64,000 bases of DNA, taken from Apostichopus japonicus (taxonomy: Eukaryota > Echinodermata > Holothuroidea > Aspidochirotida > Stichopodidae). Within the stretch, counting starts at the first letter, position 1. Each line of letters starts with the position of its first letter. The stretch is from NCBI RefSeq assembly GCF_037975245.1, contig NC_092574.1, positions 26,148,713-26,212,712 on the forward strand. Reading direction: 5' to 3'. This document shows positions 62,787-64,000 of this stretch, one piece after another. A program made the position numbers and the translations under genes. A model generated the notes under the pieces. It ran no database searches. It worked only from the letters and a program-made list of their open reading frames with translations, and was not told the DNA's origin.

Positions 62787-63142
62787 CAAGGGCGTAGGAA
62801 CCGGGGGGCTGGGGGGGGGGCGCCAGCCCCCCCCCCCCAGAGAAAAATGTGGAGGGGCGGAAGTATCATTCCGCCCCCCGCTTCGCAAGTCAGAAAACCC
62901 CTTTTTCATTTCCAAATGAGAAAAAAAATCTCATTTGGAGCACCAAATTGCATCTAAGGCCTGGTGAAAATACAAAATTAAGTTTACAAAATGGAGTGGG
63001 TGTTGAAGTGTGCTATATTGCACCAAATTGCATCTGAGGCTACCTGGAAATGCAAAAACCCCTCCCCTTAGACCCCTCCCCCAGGCCGGCCATCAGTCTT
63101 CAACCCCCCCCCCCCACTCAAAAGTACCTTCCTACGCCACTG
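62787..63142 (-). mobile_element. hAT-type MITE, copy 2 (356 bp), inverted
   Basis: Alignable over its whole length with the reverse complement of 17291-17622. It starts CAAGGGCGTAGGAACC and ends with the complement of CAGTGGCGTAGGAA, flanked by a perfect 8-bp duplication TCTGAGAG (62779-62786 and 63143-63150). It shares the AAATGAGA/TCTCATTT hairpin and both ATTTGGTGC duplicates, and differs mainly in poly-G/poly-C length and point changes. Confidence 0.92.
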
Positions 63143-63150
63143 TCTGAGAG

Positions 63151-64000
63151 TTTATGATTATGATACTGAAGTGACTGCTGTCTCATTCTTGTCATCTTGT
63201 AAGGATATGATTCCAATTTGACATGGAAACGCCCCCTCCCTCCCCTCCCAAAGGGCAATGAAACCTCAAAGCAAGAGGTAAAATTAATTCCGAAGTTTTA
63301 GTAGAGTGACAGCAATAAAACTAGTTACTTTAAACATTCTCCATAGTAAATCATCGGTGTTTGGAAAACACTAATCAAACCTAAATAACGAGAAAAACAA
63401 GTGTAATTTGACCTCCAAGAATTGTATGAAAAGAACGAAATTATGCTTGTTTAAACTCTTCACCTTCCCACCAGAGACCCATATAATTCTAAAGGGGATT
63501 TCAAAAGAAAAGTCGATAAGCAAATCCGTTCCCCCTAAAAACCTTTCTAATCCTCCATTTCTGAGAATGACTATTGAAGTTGGATCATACAAGGAATCCA
63601 TATACACATAGGGAATATAAACGAATGGTAAAGTGTGCATGGTCATATTGTATTTCTCAAGGGAATAGTTTGCGATAGGAGTGAGTTTCTCTTTTTATTC
63701 AACATGGGCGATTACAGCACTAGTATATGTTAGTCAGGCCTCATTGTCACTTCAGAAGAACATGTAAAATGCGGCGACATGACCGTCTCCTGGGTCCGAC
63801 CTGGTTCCCCACATCTGTGACGTCATTTTCTGCCGTAAATGCACGTTTCACACCAGTCAATATTTCATAGCGTAAGCAGAAGTAACACTTAAGACACGTG
63901 TATGCATAAATGCTATTCCTTGAAGGAAGGAGAGGGGTGGAGATGTAGAAGAGTGTATTGTAAATAATAATAATAATGATATTACTACTACTAATAATAA
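63151..64000. other. no gene recognised
   Basis: AT-rich end of the window, closing in an (ATA)n/(CTA)n-like patch from about 63960. Confidence 0.35.

Noticed and set aside
62679-62919. Short ORFs with Gly/Pro runs near 62.7-63.0 kb and 17.3-18.0 kb
   Set aside because: They are translations of the hAT MITE copies and their homopolymer tracts.

Overview
The window looks like AT-rich, intron-containing animal nuclear DNA. It has one recognisable gene with classical GT-AG introns, many (TA)n and poly-G tracts, hAT-type miniature elements, tRNA-derived SINEs, a Penelope-like retroelement relic and several long minisatellites. An invertebrate deuterostome, possibly an echinoderm such as a sea cucumber, is my best guess. 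It rests on the overall flavour of the repeats and on a strongly beta1-like cyclase; no species marker was seen.

The only protein gene I can support is on the minus strand: the 3' part of a soluble guanylate cyclase beta-1 subunit (the nitric oxide receptor). Five exons (30235-29251, 22603-22378, 21399-21259, 8041-7887 and 4630-4507) join in phase with consensus splice sites. They encode 542 residues: most of the H-NOX haem domain (with the proximal His), the HNOBA/PAS-like and coiled-coil region, and the complete cyclase domain up to the stop codon. About 60 N-terminal residues are missing and must lie on one or more exons at higher coordinates; I could not find them between 30236 and 64000.

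Layout. 1-4506: region beyond the stop codon, with a candidate poly(A) signal near 4292. 4507-30235: the cyclase gene. Its 13.2-kb third intron (21258-8042) holds an inverted-repeat element, two SINEs in opposite orientation, a 20/62-bp array (15.9-16.6 kb), a hAT MITE, a 36-unit 72/73-bp array (17.8-20.4 kb) and a degenerate 10-bp array made of TGACCT half-sites (20.5-21.1 kb). Its first intron contains a 74-bp hAT MITE with 8-bp target duplications beside the 5' splice site. 30236-64000: no recognisable gene. It holds a 74-bp duplication, an 839-bp hAT-like element, a 2-kb array of 30-bp units with a 635-bp higher-order period, many (TA)n tracts, a 294-bp perfect palindrome built around (TA)83, a decayed Penelope-like element carrying an internal 101-bp duplication, and a second, inverted copy of the hAT MITE.

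No new multi-gene system is visible. The most unusual items are the perfect palindrome around (TA)83, the tiny hAT element against a splice donor, the TGACCT array forming DR4-type nuclear-receptor half-site spacing inside a signalling-gene intron, and the higher-order structure of the arrays.
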